A stretch of DNA of 64,000 bases, from positions 62,001 through 126,000 of the forward strand of contig NZ_JADOEQ010000001.1 of assembly GCF_016745255.1 (NCBI RefSeq). Reading direction: 5' to 3'. This stretch comes from Enterococcus sp. BWR-S5. GTDB taxonomy: Bacteria; Bacillota; Bacilli; Lactobacillales; Enterococcaceae. The translations under genes were made by a program, and so were the position numbers. A model generated the notes under the pieces. It made no database searches. It had not been told where the DNA came from and saw only the letters and a list, made by a program, of their open reading frames with translations. Positions 62,208 to 64,000 of the stretch are shown one piece after another; positions within the stretch are counted from its first letter, which is position 1, and each line of letters opens with the position of its first letter.

Positions 62208-62842
62208 TCTGATTCACCTCTCAATGCGACAGGAGTCAGTCGTTTTTCCAGCAAGCCTAAAAGAAAGTCTGCTGCCAAAGCGATTAATGCAACAGGGATT
62301 GTCCCACCGAAAATTAAATCGGCACGATAGAGATTTAACCCGCTGAAAATAAAGTCACCTAAACCGCCTGCACCGATATATGAGGCTAGAGTAGCCCAGG
62401 CGACAACATAAACTGCTGCCAAACGAATACCGGACATGATGGTAGGGATAGCGATTGGCAGTTCAACCATGAAGATTGACTGTGTATTTGTCATCCCCAT
62501 TCCTTTGGCTGCGTCTTTATAATCAGGATCCACATTTTTAATCCCAATATAGGTATTTCTTAAAATGGGAAGCAATGAGTAGATGAACAAAGCTACGATT
62601 GCCGGAAAGCGTCCGACACCAAAAATTGGAATCATCAAAGCCAATAATGCTAAGGATGGAACAGTTTGTAGGGCACTTGTCAGTCCAATCACGATTGACG
62701 CAGTTCGCTTTGTTCGTGTTAAAAGGATGCCTAAAGGAACTGCAAACAAAACCCCGAGTCCTAGAGAAACAGCAGAAATAAAAATATGTTCTCCGGTTCG
62801 GGCAATCAGTTCGCCGCCTTTTTCCATTAAAAATTCATTCAT
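62204..62842 (-). CDS. Osmoprotectant ABC transporter permease (OpuCB-like)
   Basis: A 212-residue permease, paralogous to the one at 60598. Helices include [18 protein letters not shown] and [29 protein letters not shown]. The EAA-type loop is [44 protein letters not shown] precedes the ATG. It starts 5 bases after the ATPase stop, in the usual order ATPase, permease, binding protein, permease. Confidence 0.92.
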   Translation of the reverse strand: MNEFLMEKGGELIARTGEHIFISAVSLGLGVLFAVPLGILLTRTKRTASIVIGLTSALQTVPSLALLALMIPIFGVGRFPAIVALFIYSLLPILRNTYIGIKNVDPDYKDAAKGMGMTNTQSIFMVELPIAIPTIMSGIRLAAVYVVAWATLASYIGAGGLGDFIFSGLNLYRADLIFGGTIPVALIALAADFLLGLLEKRLTPVALRGESE

Positions 62843-62847
62843 GCTTT

Positions 62848-64000
62848 CTACACCTCCGTTTGAGGCGCAGTGCTATTTTCTTCCACTGTGTTTTCAGAAG
62901 CGATTGTAGCCAACTCTTCTTCGCCCCAGATGACATCATAAACGATATCTACAAGAGAAGCCCTAGTCAGGATACCGACGACCTTTTTCTTGTCGTCAAC
63001 GACAGGTACATATTTGAGTCCACGTTTGAGAATTCGCTGCAAGGTGTCTCGTAAAAGAGAGGATTCTTTCACAAAGAAAACATCTTTATTGACAATATCG
63101 CTGACACTCGTTGCTTTTGTCCGTTGTCTGTCGAGCGTTTCGACATCAATGAAGCCCTTCAAAATGCCAAGTGCATCGACAACAAGCAAAGTATCTACCC
63201 GTTTTTCTCTCATCACTTTGATGGCATCGGATAATGTTTTTTCCGGTGTAATCGTAATCGCATTGTGAGACATTACTTCTCCAACCGTTGTTGTATTGGA
63301 TTTCGCCTGAATCAAGCGGTCTTCACCAATCAGCTCTTCAACAAATTCATTTGCCGGCGCGCTTAGGATATTATCAGGTGTATCAAATTGAATCACCTTT
63401 CCTTCACTCATGATGACAATTCGATTTGCCAGCTTCAACGCTTCATCCATATCATGAGTAACGAAAATAATTGTTTTACCTAGGCGTTCCTGCAAGTCCT
63501 TAATCAAATCTTGAAGAGAGTCTCTGGTAATGGGGTCTAAGGCACCGAAGGGCTCATCCATTAGAATAATATCTTGATCCGCTGCCAAGGCACGAACAAC
63601 ACCAATCCGCTGCTGTTGTCCACCAGATAACTCATGAGGATAACGATCCAGCATTTCACGTGGCAGTTCTACTAAATCAATCATCTTTTCGGCAATTTTG
63701 TCTCTTTTTTCCTGCTCTACCTTGAGCAGTTTAGGGACGATTGTGATGTTTTCTCGAATCGTCATATGAGGCATCAATCCGATATTTTGAATCACATACC
63801 CGATTTTCCGCCGTAATTCGACAGGGTTGATTGTTTTAATGTCTTTGTCATTAATCATTATCTTTCCCTTTGATGGATCGGTCATTCGATTAATCATTCG
63901 CATCGAAGTCGTTTTTCCGCTTCCGCTGGTTCCGATAAAGCAAATGAATTCCCCTTTTTCAAAGGATAAATTGATGTCTTCGACGGCTACTTTTCCGCCT
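62848..64000 (-). CDS. Osmoprotectant ABC transporter ATP-binding protein (OpuCA-like, N-terminus beyond the window)
   Basis: At least 383 residues are read; the start lies past position 64000. The frame continues upstream of the internal Met at 63903 through [10 protein letters not shown] (Walker A). The signature is [15 protein letters not shown], Walker [12 protein letters not shown], and the H-loop VTHDMDEAL. Two CBS domains follow (about residues 260-370, [19 protein letters not shown] and [15 protein letters not shown]), the ionic-strength sensor of OpuA/OpuC ATPases. It is the first gene of the osmoprotectant operon. Confidence 0.95.
   Translation of the reverse strand, partial: GGKVAVEDINLSFEKGEFICFIGTSGSGKTTSMRMINRMTDPSKGKIMINDKDIKTINPVELRRKIGYVIQNIGLMPHMTIRENITIVPKLLKVEQEKRDKIAEKMIDLVELPREMLDRYPHELSGGQQQRIGVVRALAADQDIILMDEPFGALDPITRDSLQDLIKDLQERLGKTIIFVTHDMDEALKLANRIVIMSEGKVIQFDTPDNILSAPANEFVEELIGEDRLIQAKSNTTTVGEVMSHNAITITPEKTLSDAIKVMREKRVDTLLVVDALGILKGFIDVETLDRQRTKATSVSDIVNKDVFFVKESSLLRDTLQRILKRGLKYVPVVDDKKKVVGILTRASLVDIVYDVIWGEEELATIASENTVEENSTAPQTEV

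Overview
The window is low-GC Gram-positive chromosome and almost certainly Enterococcus, probably the E. faecalis clade. The evidence is the order ddl-murF-cshA-acpS-alr-mazF, strong AGGAGG ribosome sites, T-box leaders, Mga-type and PRD-type regulators, and a gene block I recognise from the TIGRFAM families named after E. faecalis loci EF_0829 to EF_0839. I see no rRNA, tRNA, CRISPR array, insertion sequence or prophage. The species call is an inference from gene content.

Layout. 1-1383: an amino-acid ABC transporter on the minus strand behind two tandem T-box leaders. 1.6-9 kb: an OppA-type lipoprotein, ribosomal protein L25 with an attenuator-like leader, and small membrane or secreted proteins. 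9-17.2 kb: RsuA-type pseudouridine synthase, a HAD phosphatase, a secreted metzincin-type protease, uridine kinase, an orphan MazF toxin and a Gfo/Idh/MocA oxidoreductase. 17.2-29.8 kb: a candidate small RNA, then a long catabolic locus with a PRD regulator, a PRD protein, SFCGS, DUF4312, DUF4311 and DUF4310 proteins, an orphan PTS EIIC, a DUF871 (MupG-like) glycosidase, a deacetylase, a DgaE-like ammonia lyase, a DgaF-like aldolase and a PfkB kinase. 30-38.7 kb: a degenerate GyrB-like protein, then ddl, murF, cshA, acpS, alr and a second MazF. 38.9-50 kb: cell-envelope genes (two-TM protein, long coiled coil, LysM protein, signal peptidase I, YhgE/Pip), plus an Mga-type regulator divergent from an Npx/Nox-like flavoprotein that lacks its redox cysteine. 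50-60 kb: a CDF transporter, an RNA-repair operon (Hen1, Pnkp, RlaP) divergent from two WYL proteins, and an AraC/GyrI-type regulator. 60.6-64 kb: an OpuC-type osmoprotectant ABC transporter whose first gene runs off the window.

How the genes work together. The 17.7-29.8 kb locus reads as one pathway: two candidate uptake routes (DUF4310/4311 with SFCGS and DUF4312, or the EIIC), then glycosidase, N-deacetylase, beta-eliminating ammonia lyase, KDGP aldolase and sugar kinase. The chemistry fits an amino-sugar acid such as (N-acetyl)glucosaminate or a muramyl derivative; the substrate itself is unproven. The Hen1-Pnkp-RlaP set reseals and protects RNAs cut by ribotoxins.

The most unusual signal is non-coding. 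Two tandem arrays, at 20551-20868 (two 159-bp units) and 41146-41563 (two 156-bp units and one 106-bp unit), share a conserved core, show compensatory base changes in predicted stems, and both end exactly at the Shine-Dalgarno sequence of the next gene. I do not recognise this RNA-like repeat family.
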